Of a stretch of 64,000 nucleotides of DNA, positions 9,080-18,163 are shown in pieces. A model generated the notes under the pieces. That model was given only the letters and a program-made list of their open reading frames with translations. It had not been told where the DNA came from and made no database searches. This DNA is from Bacteroidota bacterium (GTDB lineage: Bacteria; Bacteroidota; Bacteroidia; Cytophagales; Cyclobacteriaceae). The position numbers were made by a program, and so were the translations under genes. Each line of letters opens with the position of its first letter. Within the stretch, counting starts at the first letter, position 1. The DNA is taken from the NCBI GenBank assembly GCA_018266395.1, contig JAFEAM010000006.1, forward strand, positions 1-64,000, in the 5' to 3' direction.

Positions 9080-9943
9080 TTGCATTTGAAAAGGCCTATG
9101 AAGTGGATCCCGGCAATCCTGAAACGCAACTATCTTCTTAGAAAGGGAGACAAGCGTGGGGCGGATCTTGTGCTGAAATCCATAGGGAGTTCTTACTCCA
9201 CGCGGGACCCTCAGTATTACATGTCGCTAAGCGAAGTGTACAGCAATGCGGGTGATTCGGTTCGAGTGAAAGAGATGGCGAGGCAGTCGATGGCCCTTAA
9301 CCCGGGTAGTGTAACGCCGCACTGGGCATTGGCAAATCTCTACAGCGTGCAGGGCAACTATGGAAAGATGCTGAATGAAATGAGGCAGGCTGAGAAAATC
9401 AATCCAAGGAGTGCATTTACCATTGATCAGATTGCATGGGCTTACTACAGAATGGGAAAATATGACAGCGCGGCAAAGTATTGGTCACGCTATAAGGGGA
9501 TAGAGGCAAGATTTGTAGACAAGTCTCAAATTGTTCCCTTTCGTCACCGCCTTGCAATGACTTATTTGAAACTGGGCAGGAAAAAGGAGGGAGATGCACT
9601 GGTGAAAGAGGATATGCAGATCCAGAAAGATTTGCTTTCCGGGAAGCGCAGCAGGGGCACCTGGGCCAACCTTGGTGGAATCTATTACGACATGGCCACT
9701 GATTTTGCCTACCTGGGAAATAATGATGAAGCTGCCCGATACCTGGACAGTGCACTCCACTACCAGTTCTATTATTATGAAGGCTACTATCGGGATCCTC
9801 TCTTTGTTGAGGTGAGAAAGAGTGCAAAGGGTAAAAAATTCATAACCAAGGTGGATGAATTCTATAACTTCAGGAGGGAGGCATTCGGTGAAGCCCTTAA
9901 TCGCGCGGAAGCGAACGAAGAACTGAAGACGAGAATTCGTTAA
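9080..9943 (+). CDS. TIR/TolB/TPR protein, C-terminal TPR part (frameshifted)
   Basis: This is the continuation of the preceding gene, in the same reading frame as its first part. Its apparent start is a TTG with no support, and the first dozen residues are an artefact: in the shifted frame bases 8992-9121 encode a clean TPR (GNLNEAAVAFEKAYEVDPGN), and an extra base in the A run at 9122-9124 restores the original frame at RNYLLRKGDK. From there several TPR helices follow (for example YNAGDSVRVKEMARQSMALN and MGKYDSAAKYW) to the stop at 9943. The tail is a protein-interaction array belonging to the TIR protein. Whether the indels are real or an assembly error cannot be told here. Confidence 0.7.
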   Translation: MHLKRPMKWIPAILKRNYLLRKGDKRGADLVLKSIGSSYSTRDPQYYMSLSEVYSNAGDSVRVKEMARQSMALNPGSVTPHWALANLYSVQGNYGKMLNEMRQAEKINPRSAFTIDQIAWAYYRMGKYDSAAKYWSRYKGIEARFVDKSQIVPFRHRLAMTYLKLGRKKEGDALVKEDMQIQKDLLSGKRSRGTWANLGGIYYDMATDFAYLGNNDEAARYLDSALHYQFYYYEGYYRDPLFVEVRKSAKGKKFITKVDEFYNFRREAFGEALNRAEANEELKTRIR

Positions 9944-10147
9944 CGCTGTGCTGTTGGACCATTTCTTAATGCCCGTTGTGTTAAGCGTAGAACTTCTCCG
10001 CACTTGTGTGGCATCTTTCCACACAACAGGATTCTAAACAAGCAAGCAAGGATTTCCAATGGTATTGAAAATCAGTGATATAGCTGTGAAGCAGGTTTTG
10101 GCATGCTCTTGCGGATGGAGTTGACAATCAAACCAAAATTTACAACT

Positions 10148-10453
10148 ATGAAAAAGCATGTTTTTTTGATGATTGTGTTGCTCAGTGCAACGGTTGTTTC
10201 ATGGGCAGCAGCCTCTCCCGTCAATCGCCGCATTTCCTCGGTTAGTTTTTACAGCGCCGATGAGAAAGTGAAGATTACAAAGGAGGAGCTTCCGGAAGCA
10301 GTGAAGAAGTCCCTGGCAGGCGATGAATACAAGGGCTGGGAAGTCACCAACGCTTTCATGTACAAGGAAAGCCAGACCTATGAAATCGAGGCCAAAAAGG
10401 GAACTGAAGTAAAGACCTTCAAATTTGATAAAGAAGGTAAAGTGGTGAAATAA
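10148..10453 (+). CDS. secreted PepSY-like domain protein
   Basis: Encodes about 101 residues with a signal peptide (MKKHVFLMIVLLSATVVSWA) and a single domain of the PepSY-like (beta-lactamase-inhibitor-protein-like) type seen in small Bacteroidota secreted proteins, with the alternating pattern GWEVTNAFMYKESQTYEIEA. The role is unknown; such proteins are thought to bind or inhibit partners in the periplasm. I chose the ATG at 10148 because it starts a canonical signal peptide; the open frame extends 15 codons further upstream without a signal. It is a single-gene unit followed by a strong terminator. Confidence 0.7.
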   Translation: MKKHVFLMIVLLSATVVSWAAASPVNRRISSVSFYSADEKVKITKEELPEAVKKSLAGDEYKGWEVTNAFMYKESQTYEIEAKKGTEVKTFKFDKEGKVVK

Positions 10454-10470
10454 CCGCAGATCCCATCATT

Positions 10471-10504
10471 GAAGAAGCCGGCTACGTACGGCTTCTTCTT
10501 TTTT
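10471..10504 (+). terminator. rho-independent terminator
   Basis: A perfect 10-bp stem (GAAGAAGCCG at 10471-10480 pairing with CGGCTTCTTC at 10489-10498) around an 8-base loop is followed by six T residues. It sits 17 bases after the PepSY-like gene stop. Confidence 0.88.
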
Positions 10505-10534
10505 GGGCTCGCTTGTTTTTCAAAATTACCTTTG
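10502..10534 (+). promoter_or_regulatory. Bacteroidota-type promoter of the NtrC-family regulator
   Basis: TTTG at 10502-10505 and TACCTTTG at 10527-10534 match the -33 and -7 elements of the Bacteroidota primary sigma factor (TTTG and TAnnTTTG) with a 21-base spacer. The -7 box lies only four bases before the ATG at 10539, so the transcript would be leaderless or nearly so. The -33 element overlaps the T tract of the preceding terminator. Confidence 0.55.
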
Positions 10535-10538
10535 CGCT

Positions 10539-11891
10539 ATGCCGCGGGTATTGATCATTGAGGATGACGCCACTTTTTCAAGGATTCTGGCTGGCTTCCT
10601 GCAAAAGAAAAATCTGCAGGTGCTTAGCTGCCGCAATGGCGCATCCGGTCTTGAGGCGTTCAGAAAGCAATCCTGGGATACTGTGCTCCTGGACTACCGC
10701 CTGCCCGACAGCAATGGCCTGGAGTTGCTTACACAGATGAAGCAGATCAGGAGGGAAACGCCCGTCATTGTCATGACCAGTTTCAATGATGTGCGCACTG
10801 CTGTGAAGGCAATCCAACTGGGTGCTTTCGAGTATATACTCAAACCGGTAAATCACGAGGAGCTGTCGGTTGTGCTGAACAAGGCATTGGGTTCTTCGCC
10901 AAGCGACGCTGTCGCAAATCCGTTGTCTCCGCCGTTAAGCGGGCAATACATCGAAGGTTTGTCCGGGTTATCAAATGAGCTAAGCGCAAAGATCAGCCTG
11001 GTAGCTCCGGTTGAACTTACCGTGATTATTAGAGGTGAAAGCGGCACGGGGAAAGAATATGTCGCCAGGATGATCCATCAGAAGAGCAAACGAGCCGCAG
11101 GGCGGTTCGTTGCTATCGATTGCGGCACCCTTTCAAAGGATCTTGCGGCAAGTGAATTGTTTGGACATGTGAAGGGCGCATTTACGGGCGCCTTATCCGA
11201 TGTTGCCGGACGATTCGAAATGGCTAACCGAGGAACCCTTTTCCTGGATGAAATAGGTAATCTCGGACTGGACGTACAGGTAAAACTGCTGCGGGCCATT
11301 CAGGAGAAAGTCATTCAACGATTGGGCAGTGGCAGTGATATCAGGACGGATGTCCGGATTATTGCAGCGACCAATGAAAACCTGAGGGAAAGGGTCAGGG
11401 ATGGATCATTTCGGGAAGACCTTTTTTACAGGCTCAATGAATTTGAAATTCTTGTACCACCCCTGAGGGACCGCGGAGAAGATCTTGAGCATTTTGTCAA
11501 GTTTTTCATTGATGTAGCCAATCGCGAGCTTTCCAGAAATGTTCTGGTTGTTGATCCGGAGGTGATGACGGCCTTCAGAAAATACCGATGGCCTGGCAAC
11601 CTCCGCGAGTTGAGAAACGTGGTGAGGCGGGCAGTTCTGGTTACTGAAGGTTCAACTGTAACCCTGAAGACCATCCCCTCTGAAATGACCGGGCAGGAAA
11701 CGATTAATACAGAAATCCATGAGCCCTCAGGCCAACCTTTGGGCCTCTGGCAACAGAATGACGCCCAGGAGAGGGAGTTGATTCAGAAGACGTTATTGCA
11801 GGCAGGAAACAACAAAGCAAAGGCCGCCCGTCTTCTTCAGATCGACCGAAAGACGCTTTACCTGAAGCTCAAAAAGCATAACCTGGAGTGA
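10539..11891 (+). CDS. NtrC-family sigma-54-dependent response regulator
   Basis: The 450-residue protein has a receiver domain (VLIIEDDATF; phospho-acceptor D52 in LLDYRLP), a sigma-54 AAA+ domain (Walker A GESGTGKE, the sigma-54 contact loop GAFTGA, Walker B FLDEIG) and a C-terminal Fis-type helix-turn-helix (NKAKAARLLQIDRKTLYLKL). All the key residues for ATP-driven activation of sigma-54 promoters are present. The start at 10539 puts the receiver domain at the N terminus; the longer open frame adds 12 residues with no domain. It converges on the hybrid kinase gene, with a single base between the two stops, which makes that kinase a plausible partner. Confidence 0.9.
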   Translation: MPRVLIIEDDATFSRILAGFLQKKNLQVLSCRNGASGLEAFRKQSWDTVLLDYRLPDSNGLELLTQMKQIRRETPVIVMTSFNDVRTAVKAIQLGAFEYILKPVNHEELSVVLNKALGSSPSDAVANPLSPPLSGQYIEGLSGLSNELSAKISLVAPVELTVIIRGESGTGKEYVARMIHQKSKRAAGRFVAIDCGTLSKDLAASELFGHVKGAFTGALSDVAGRFEMANRGTLFLDEIGNLGLDVQVKLLRAIQEKVIQRLGSGSDIRTDVRIIAATNENLRERVRDGSFREDLFYRLNEFEILVPPLRDRGEDLEHFVKFFIDVANRELSRNVLVVDPEVMTAFRKYRWPGNLRELRNVVRRAVLVTEGSTVTLKTIPSEMTGQETINTEIHEPSGQPLGLWQQNDAQERELIQKTLLQAGNNKAKAARLLQIDRKTLYLKLKKHNLE

Positions 11892-11892
11892 A

Positions 11893-14370
11893 CTAATGTG
11901 CCAGCTGGTGATAGGTAGCCTTGAGAATTTCGGATACCTCTTCATTCAGATTAGCGAACTCTGATTGAAGTAAATCCGGCGGCGATCCCTTAAGCAGTTG
12001 TCTTTCCAACTCCTGGCAACTGGCCGCTTCTCGTCGCATACCCATTTGCGCCAGCCTGCCTGACATTTTATGAAGGAGAAGTGCAGCCTCGTCCCAGTTC
12101 ATTTCAGCCACGAACTGTTTCAGATGATAAAGGTCATTGGTCGTTTCTTCACAGAATTCCTGAAGGATGGAGTGCAACAGATGATCATCATTCATTGTCA
12201 GTCCTTTCAACGAAGAGAAGTCTATGCCGTCCCCGGCAGTATTTCCCGATGGTTTGCCAGTGAGCATCGAACACAGATCTTCTTCGTGGAAGGGTTTTAA
12301 CAAAATGCCATCAAAGGTTCCGTGCCATTCCGACAACACCTGTGACGGTAACTGAGCCGTCATTCCGTAGATTTTTATCGTCTCTCCGTTCAACTTCCGA
12401 AAGGTGCGGGCCACCTCCCAGCCACTCTGGCCACTTAGCCGGAGATCGATTAGTATGTGGCTGACGGTCGTATCCACCGGCTGGGACAGCATTTCACCAG
12501 GATTTTCATGTAATGCAAAGGGAATCCTGTTTTTATGAAGGATGATGCCGCAAAGCCTGAGTATAAGGGGGTCATCATCTATGATGATTACTTTCTTAGG
12601 CGCGGGCAAGTCCAGGTCAGCCGTTGACCTCGATTGTTCAGCCAACGGGAAGTTCAGTGATACAGTGAACCTTGAACCTTGCCCCGGAGCGCTTTGTACT
12701 TCCAGTGATCCAAGCTGCAATTCAACAAGTTGCTTCACAATGGATAGGCCGAGGCCTGTGCCGCCATACGTGCTACTGATGGCGGGATGAGCTTGTTCAA
12801 ATCGTGAAAATATCTTATCGAGGTCGTCATGCGAAATCCCAATGCCTGAATCAACTACGTCGCACCGGCACTTTACCATGCCATCCATAATTTCGGTCTG
12901 AGCCTGGAGAGTAACGTGACCCCTGGAAGTGAACTTCACAGCATTGCCAATGAGATTGTAGAGAATCTGCTGAAATCTGAAGAGATCACCTTTAACTTTT
13001 TCATTCGTGGCATTATCGGCATCAAAATAGAAGTCAAGACCCTTCCGGTCCGACTGGATGCGCATCACCTCCGAGACTTCTTCAATACTTTCAAGAAGGA
13101 AGAATTCCTTCTCTTCCAATTGCATTTTGCCCGACTCCAGCCGGCTGTAATCCAATACTTCGTTGATAATATGAAGCAAATGCCGTGATGAATGCTGAAT
13201 GGCAAGCAGGGCATCATTTTTGGTTGCCTCAGGAAGAGTTGGCAATTGTTCTGCGTAACCGATGATGGACTGAAGCGGCGTCCGGATCTCGTGACTCATG
13301 TTTGTCAGAAAGCGATCCTTGACCTTTCCAAGTTCCTCCGCCCGGTCTCTGGCAATGATAAGCTGCTCCCGGTAGAAATTACTTTTGGAGATGTCGACCA
13401 GGATCAGGTAGATCATTGCGGCGGCAACCAGCGAGAAGAACAGGAGTATCAGGACCATCCGCGTAATACTGCTGTTCAACACCTCGGCTGCAAGAGCATT
13501 GTTCATCCTTTCGGATTTAATCTCTTCCTCCTCTACCTGGCGCAGTACCTGCATCATCTGGTTAAAGAGAATCTGTGTGGTTCTTACAAGGGCGAGTTCA
13601 CGCCCGGCCAGTGACATTCTTCTCCTGATCTCGCTTTCACCAAGGTTGCGAATGATCTTGCCGGCGATACTGAGATTGTCATTGCGCTGTGCGACGGTCA
13701 CCGTATCCACGGTTACCTGCACCTCTTCTTTCACCTGAGGGGTAGCTTTGCGTTGGGTTGCAGGCTCAACCCTGGATTTCTTCCGACCAAACAGTCTTGA
13801 AAAGAATGATTTCTTTTCGGTGGATCCGGTGGAGGGGTGCGCAGCAGAGTCGTTGGGTGAAGTATAGGTGAATACAGTTTTCTTCTGGGTGGTGCGAATA
13901 CTGGTGTCTTTCTTGATCACGTTGCTGGAGATAAGCCGTGCAAGGGTGTCGAACTGGCGGGCGAACTGCCGGTTCCTGATCGCATTCGACTTCAGCCGGA
14001 TGTATAGTAGAAAAAGGCTGTCTCGCTGGAAGAGGAGATCCTTCATTTCGAGGAGCCTGGATTTTTGCGGCGGGTCCCACTCCAGGGTGAGCAGGCTGTC
14101 CAATGCACCGGACACCGATTGTGAACCAGACATCAGCATTACTTCGGGGCTCCACGGTTGCTCCAGTGCCAGCATCCTCTGCTCTTGTTCCAGCCGGGTC
14201 ACCTGCCGATACAGGCTATTCAGATAGTTGAGCTTCAGATTCGGCTCCACCAGGTCATCAATAACCACCATCATGCGGTTGAAACCCAGGTAAGAGATGA
14301 TCAGGGCAATGCTTATGGCCGCTGTCCCCAACAGAATTGCAGAGATGATCTTACCCTTGAGGGTTCGCAT
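11893..14370 (-). CDS. hybrid histidine kinase with receiver and HPt domains
   Basis: The 825-residue protein has an N-terminal membrane helix (about 8-28), a roughly 275-residue extracytoplasmic or linker region with a basic, Ser/Thr-rich stretch near 180-225, and a second helix (about 305-328). HisKA follows (H360 in NMSHEIRTPLQS), then HATPase with N box (NLIGNAVKF), G1 (DSGIGI) and G2 (GGTGLGLSI), a receiver domain (D642 in ILIDLRLSG) and a C-terminal HPt domain (H767 in LLHKMSGRLAQMG). It can run a complete internal phosphorelay and hand the phosphate to a separate regulator. The convergent NtrC-type gene next door is the obvious candidate, but that pairing is inferred only from position. 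Confidence 0.88.
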   Translation of the reverse strand: MRTLKGKIISAILLGTAAISIALIISYLGFNRMMVVIDDLVEPNLKLNYLNSLYRQVTRLEQEQRMLALEQPWSPEVMLMSGSQSVSGALDSLLTLEWDPPQKSRLLEMKDLLFQRDSLFLLYIRLKSNAIRNRQFARQFDTLARLISSNVIKKDTSIRTTQKKTVFTYTSPNDSAAHPSTGSTEKKSFFSRLFGRKKSRVEPATQRKATPQVKEEVQVTVDTVTVAQRNDNLSIAGKIIRNLGESEIRRRMSLAGRELALVRTTQILFNQMMQVLRQVEEEEIKSERMNNALAAEVLNSSITRMVLILLFFSLVAAAMIYLILVDISKSNFYREQLIIARDRAEELGKVKDRFLTNMSHEIRTPLQSIIGYAEQLPTLPEATKNDALLAIQHSSRHLLHIINEVLDYSRLESGKMQLEEKEFFLLESIEEVSEVMRIQSDRKGLDFYFDADNATNEKVKGDLFRFQQILYNLIGNAVKFTSRGHVTLQAQTEIMDGMVKCRCDVVDSGIGISHDDLDKIFSRFEQAHPAISSTYGGTGLGLSIVKQLVELQLGSLEVQSAPGQGSRFTVSLNFPLAEQSRSTADLDLPAPKKVIIIDDDPLILRLCGIILHKNRIPFALHENPGEMLSQPVDTTVSHILIDLRLSGQSGWEVARTFRKLNGETIKIYGMTAQLPSQVLSEWHGTFDGILLKPFHEEDLCSMLTGKPSGNTAGDGIDFSSLKGLTMNDDHLLHSILQEFCEETTNDLYHLKQFVAEMNWDEAALLLHKMSGRLAQMGMRREAASCQELERQLLKGSPPDLLQSEFANLNEEVSEILKATYHQLAH

Positions 14371-14647
14371 TTGTTATCAAAATAAAAGCGGAACCCTTAA
14401 TTAACTCTAAAGCAAACCTGTTGATCCACCACATGAATTCCAGGGATGGTTTTCGGTCATCGATACTGACAAAACCACGACCGAGTTGATAAGGAAATAT
14501 GCTAAGATGGCGTCTAGCTACTAGCTCCTGACTGCTGGCAGGGAATCAAAAGTTTGACGAGGCTCATAGGGTACATTGAGGGCACAAGCGCTTTGATATT
14601 AACCTTTAACCCCTTGGGGTTCTAAGCCAGTGCCCAGCAGCCAATAG

Positions 14648-15544
14648 CTAGCGGCTTTTTTTCAACGCCTCAAACCCTGCAATCAAATCGAACAACTCCT
14701 CATCAATCGTGTTTTGCCTTAGCCGGTGAAAGGTACTGTTCAGTTCGGTGAGGATGTTGTCAATGTCCCTATCCGCGCGCTGCATGGCCTCGAGCCTGCT
14801 CTCATTTTCACTGGCCAGTGACTCGGCGCAGGCCCTATACAGAGAAACGAATATGTACTCGCGGATAATCCTTTCCAGAAGATGGCTGTCCTCGCCGATC
14901 ACCTGGGGTATCTGCCGCGATGACCAGGTCTTGTTTTTCCATTGATCCATCCATTCAAGGTTCAGCGGCAGAATGTGCTGATGGACTTGTTCATACCCCG
15001 CACCGCTTTTAGGACGGTTATGCCAAAGTTGAACGTCAGCTAATTCCGTCTCTTCTTCCTTGTCATGGATTGCGTGGAGGAGTTCGGCAATCAACCCTGT
15101 AATAGATTGGACACCGCCAGGAACTTGGAAATTGCGAACGGCTTTCCAGGAAGACTCGGCAAACAAATCATTCAGCCTTTCACCCACGGTCCAGACTTCT
15201 GTAGGAGTGGAGGAGGGAGTGGAACTCAGTTGCAGCATAATTGGCTCAGCAATGACTTCGTTGAACCTGCCCACCAATCCCTGATCGGATCCAAATACGA
15301 TGATAATGGATATGTCAGGTTTTTTCTTCCGATTTACTTCGGGCAGGGTATGGAGGTCGTAGTTGCAGAGGTAAGCCAGTAGGGCCTGTTCTACATTGGA
15401 GAAGTAAAGCGACAAGGACGAAACCGCCATTTCATACTGACTTATGCTGGAAGCAGCCATCGCCTTCATGGTTTTCACCACCGACTTGAGTTCTGCAGCA
15501 CTGCTTATTTTGCGTTGAAGGCTTTCAAGCGTTTCCATACTCAC
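14648..15544 (-). CDS. atpG: N-ATPase gamma subunit
   Basis: The 298-residue protein is the last gene of the operon. It has the gamma-subunit layout: an N-terminal coiled helix ([20 protein letters not shown]), a Rossmann-like middle ([17 protein letters not shown]) and a C-terminal helix ([19 protein letters not shown]). It forms the rotor shaft that couples the membrane ring to the alpha/beta hexamer. Its start overlaps the alpha-subunit stop by four bases. The sequence is divergent from standard F-type gamma subunits but retains both terminal helices, as expected for the N-ATPase branch. Confidence 0.88.
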   Translation of the reverse strand: MSMETLESLQRKISSAAELKSVVKTMKAMAASSISQYEMAVSSLSLYFSNVEQALLAYLCNYDLHTLPEVNRKKKPDISIIIVFGSDQGLVGRFNEVIAEPIMLQLSSTPSSTPTEVWTVGERLNDLFAESSWKAVRNFQVPGGVQSITGLIAELLHAIHDKEEETELADVQLWHNRPKSGAGYEQVHQHILPLNLEWMDQWKNKTWSSRQIPQVIGEDSHLLERIIREYIFVSLYRACAESLASENESRLEAMQRADRDIDNILTELNSTFHRLRQNTIDEELFDLIAGFEALKKSR

Positions 15545-17085
15545 GATTTCTTATCAGGTAACTCTGACTGCAATGCCCGATGATTTTTCAGGATGTTTTC
15601 TGCTGCGTCCACCATCATTCTTAAATCACTGGCCTGAAGGGGTTGTTCGGTGGAGAACTTCTGAAGAAGCGGGGCCGGGAGTTCGGACAAGGAATTCCGG
15701 AGCAGAGTTTCCGTTTCCGGTATTTGCTCCAACTCAATTTCCTCAAGCAGACCATGTGTCAGGGCCAGCAGTACGAAAATTTGCTCCTGGACAGAAAGCG
15801 GTTGCAGTTCCGGCTGCTGGAGGCAGGCGCGTATTCGCTTTCCATGATCAATTACTTTCCGTGTATGATCGTCCAGTCGCGTACCGAAGCGGGCAAACGA
15901 CTCAAGCTCTTCGAACTGCGCGTATGACAACTTGAGGTGTCCGGCGACAGACCTATAGGCAGGCAATTGAGCTTTGCCACCCACCCTGCTTACCGACTTG
16001 CCAATATCAATAGCAGGCTGCACACCGAGTTCAAAGAGCTTCGGTGATAAATACAATTGCCCGTCTGTGATAGAGATGAGATTGGTGGGTATGTAGGCGG
16101 AGATATTTTGTCCCTCCGTTTCTACAATTGGCAATGCAGTCAGCGACCCGCCGCCTCGCTCGGCGCTGAGATGGGTGGCCCGTTCCAGCAGCCTCGAGTG
16201 GATGTAGAAGATATCGCCCGGAAAAGCTTCCCTTCCCGGAGGACGCCTCAGCAGGAGAGACAACTCGCGATAGGCGCGTGCATGATGGGTCAGGTCGTCA
16301 TAAATGATCAGCACATCGTTACCCTTCTCCATAAAGTATTCTGCCATGGTTGTTGCGGCATACGGTGCGATGAACTGCAGCCCGGGAGGAGTGTTGCCTT
16401 CTGTCAGCACCACGATGGTATAGTCCATCGCGCCCTTCGACCTTAGATTGGCGATAACCTTGGCCACGGAAGACGTGCGTTGACCTATTGCACAGTATAT
16501 GCAGATGACGTTCTTCCCTTTCTGGTTGATGATGGTATCTATCGCGATGGAAGTCTTGCCGGTTTGGCGGTCACCCAGTATGAGCTCCCGTTGCCCCCGG
16601 CCGATGGGGATCAGCGCATCTACAACTTTGATTCCGGTTTGCAGAGGAACAGTTACGAAGTCGCGATCCATGATGGAGGGTGCAGGTCGCTCCAGCGGAT
16701 ATCGCTCCATTTCGGGCAGCGTTTCTTTGTCGTCCAACGGCTCCCCCAACGGGTTCACGATCCTGCCAATCAATGAATTTCCGACAGGGACATCCATCGC
16801 TGTTCCGGTTCTCGAAACTTCATCACCTACCTGAAGTTTGGAATCGTCGCCAAGCAATACAACCCCGATTTCTTTCTCATCAATGTTGTATGCGATCCCG
16901 AAGAGGTCGCCGGGGAACCGCACCAATTCCTGGTTGCCAACATTGGGAAGACCTGAACACGTGACAATCCCCGGTGTTATGCTGAGCACATGACCCGTCT
17001 CCCTGGGTTGGAGCATCGGCTTGCTGGCTTCCCGTGCTGTGCGCAGCAGGTCAAAAGTATCATCGATGACGGGGTGAAGGCTCAT
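15541..17085 (-). CDS. atpA: N-ATPase alpha subunit
   Basis: The 514-residue subunit has the Walker A motif GDRQTGKT at 171-178 and the family blocks [13 protein letters not shown] near the start and [12 protein letters not shown]-like sequence ([17 protein letters not shown]) in the C-terminal half. It is the regulatory nucleotide-binding partner of the beta subunit in the catalytic hexamer. It overlaps its neighbours on both sides by four bases, so it is translationally coupled to atpF and atpG. Length is normal for the family. Confidence 0.93.
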   Translation of the reverse strand: MSLHPVIDDTFDLLRTAREASKPMLQPRETGHVLSITPGIVTCSGLPNVGNQELVRFPGDLFGIAYNIDEKEIGVVLLGDDSKLQVGDEVSRTGTAMDVPVGNSLIGRIVNPLGEPLDDKETLPEMERYPLERPAPSIMDRDFVTVPLQTGIKVVDALIPIGRGQRELILGDRQTGKTSIAIDTIINQKGKNVICIYCAIGQRTSSVAKVIANLRSKGAMDYTIVVLTEGNTPPGLQFIAPYAATTMAEYFMEKGNDVLIIYDDLTHHARAYRELSLLLRRPPGREAFPGDIFYIHSRLLERATHLSAERGGGSLTALPIVETEGQNISAYIPTNLISITDGQLYLSPKLFELGVQPAIDIGKSVSRVGGKAQLPAYRSVAGHLKLSYAQFEELESFARFGTRLDDHTRKVIDHGKRIRACLQQPELQPLSVQEQIFVLLALTHGLLEEIELEQIPETETLLRNSLSELPAPLLQKFSTEQPLQASDLRMMVDAAENILKNHRALQSELPDKKS

Positions 17086-17876
17086 GCAACCTGGTTGTTA
17101 TCTACCGGTTTCTTTTCAGTGCGCGCCTTCACCAGCTGATCCACTGTCTTCTCGATGGAGGATAGGTGATCGGCAACTGACCAGGTGAGTTTATATCCGT
17201 TTGCAGACAGTTCGATACCGGCGATAAGATCGGGTGCGATCGTGAAAGTGATGTCTTCCTTCAATTGAAGAGTGCTCCTCACCGATACTTTTAACAGTTC
17301 TTGTTGCTCGGGAGTCAGGGGCAGGCTGCTTTTTATTACGACCGGGGACGGACTGCGTTCTGCTCCTGATGTCCAGTTGAAGGATTTAGCTTCTTGTGAC
17401 TGACCCAGCCGGGCCAAAAAGACATGGATGATCTGATCCTCCAGGCTGGAGTCGGCAAGCTCTTTCAGAATGGACTGTGCCACCTGCATTACTTCGACGC
17501 GGATTCTCCTGGACAGATCTGCAGCAAGTCCGGATTGCTCTTCGCGGAAAGCGGTCTCCAATTTTAGTCTCAGGGCGCCAGCCTCTTTACGGGCAGTTTC
17601 GAGCAGCCGTGATCTTTCCGCTGCAGCCTCGTCATTCGCCTTCTGCATCAATTGGGTGCGGTTTCTGTCCAGCTCTTCATTTTTCGAGAGATACAACTGG
17701 CGCTCTTTCAGGGCATCGGCCTCCTTGCCTTCCGCATGCTTCAACTGCGTGGCAATTCTTTCTTCCCGCTCACGAATGGCATTGAGAATGGGCTGATAGA
17801 GGTACCGCTTCAGCAACCAAACGAGTATCAGAAAGTTGATGATCTGTGCAACTACGGTGAACCAGTTGAAAAGCAT
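17082..17876 (-). CDS. atpF: N-ATPase b subunit with delta-like C-terminal extension
   Basis: The 264-residue protein is about 100 residues longer than a standard b subunit. It has one membrane helix at about 4-24, a long charged coiled coil to about 160, and then a different tail: residues 182-245 ([13 protein letters not shown], then [20 protein letters not shown]) resemble the C-terminal domain of the delta subunit, where PxLIGGxxI...D.SV is usual. N-ATPase operons lack a delta gene, and this one does too, so the tail probably does the job of delta in tying the stator to the hexamer. The start follows atpE by 11 bases and the stop overlaps atpA. Confidence 0.87.
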   Translation of the reverse strand: MLFNWFTVVAQIINFLILVWLLKRYLYQPILNAIREREERIATQLKHAEGKEADALKERQLYLSKNEELDRNRTQLMQKANDEAAAERSRLLETARKEAGALRLKLETAFREEQSGLAADLSRRIRVEVMQVAQSILKELADSSLEDQIIHVFLARLGQSQEAKSFNWTSGAERSPSPVVIKSSLPLTPEQQELLKVSVRSTLQLKEDITFTIAPDLIAGIELSANGYKLTWSVADHLSSIEKTVDQLVKARTEKKPVDNNQVA

Positions 17877-17887
17877 GTATCCTTGAA

Positions 17888-18157
17888 TTATTGACTAATG
17901 AAGTGGTTCCAGAAAGGATTTGCGAAAATCAGGATCATGGCGATCACAAAGCAGTAGATGGCCAGCGACTCCAGCATGGCGAGCCCTATGAACAGTGACC
18001 TCGTAATGGTCTGCTCCGCATCCGGCTGCTGTGCGATGGCATTCATGGCGCTCGTGATGGCCTTGCCCTGCCCGACGGCCGGAATCATACAGCCCACACC
18101 GATCGTCAGACCGGCCGTGATGATGGAAGTGATGGCGATAAGCGTGATGTTGTCCAT
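17888..18157 (-). CDS. atpE: N-ATPase c subunit with Na+-type ligand residues
   Basis: The 89-residue hairpin proteolipid has two membrane helices joined by the polar loop AQQPDAE. The ion-binding Glu is E63, and the residues that bind Na+ in the Ilyobacter tartaricus c ring are conserved at the aligned places: Q30 (PAVGQGKA), E63 and S64 (MLESLAIY) and Y68. Only the V63 equivalent differs (M61 here). It forms the rotor ring that carries the coupling ion. The ligand set points to Na+ rather than H+, as in most N-ATPases, although the ion actually used must be measured. Confidence 0.93.
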   Translation of the reverse strand: MDNITLIAITSIITAGLTIGVGCMIPAVGQGKAITSAMNAIAQQPDAEQTITRSLFIGLAMLESLAIYCFVIAMILIFANPFWNHFISQ

Positions 18158-18163
18158 AACAAA

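Noticed and set aside
9080-9126. Independent start for the TPR gene at 9080
   Set aside because: It is a TTG without a ribosome binding site, and the first residues do not fit the TPR pattern that the shifted frame gives.
14371-14647. Possible terminator after the ATPase operon
   Set aside because: Short complementary pieces such as AGCC/GGCT and CCCC/GGGG are there, but none is followed by a convincing T tract on the minus strand.
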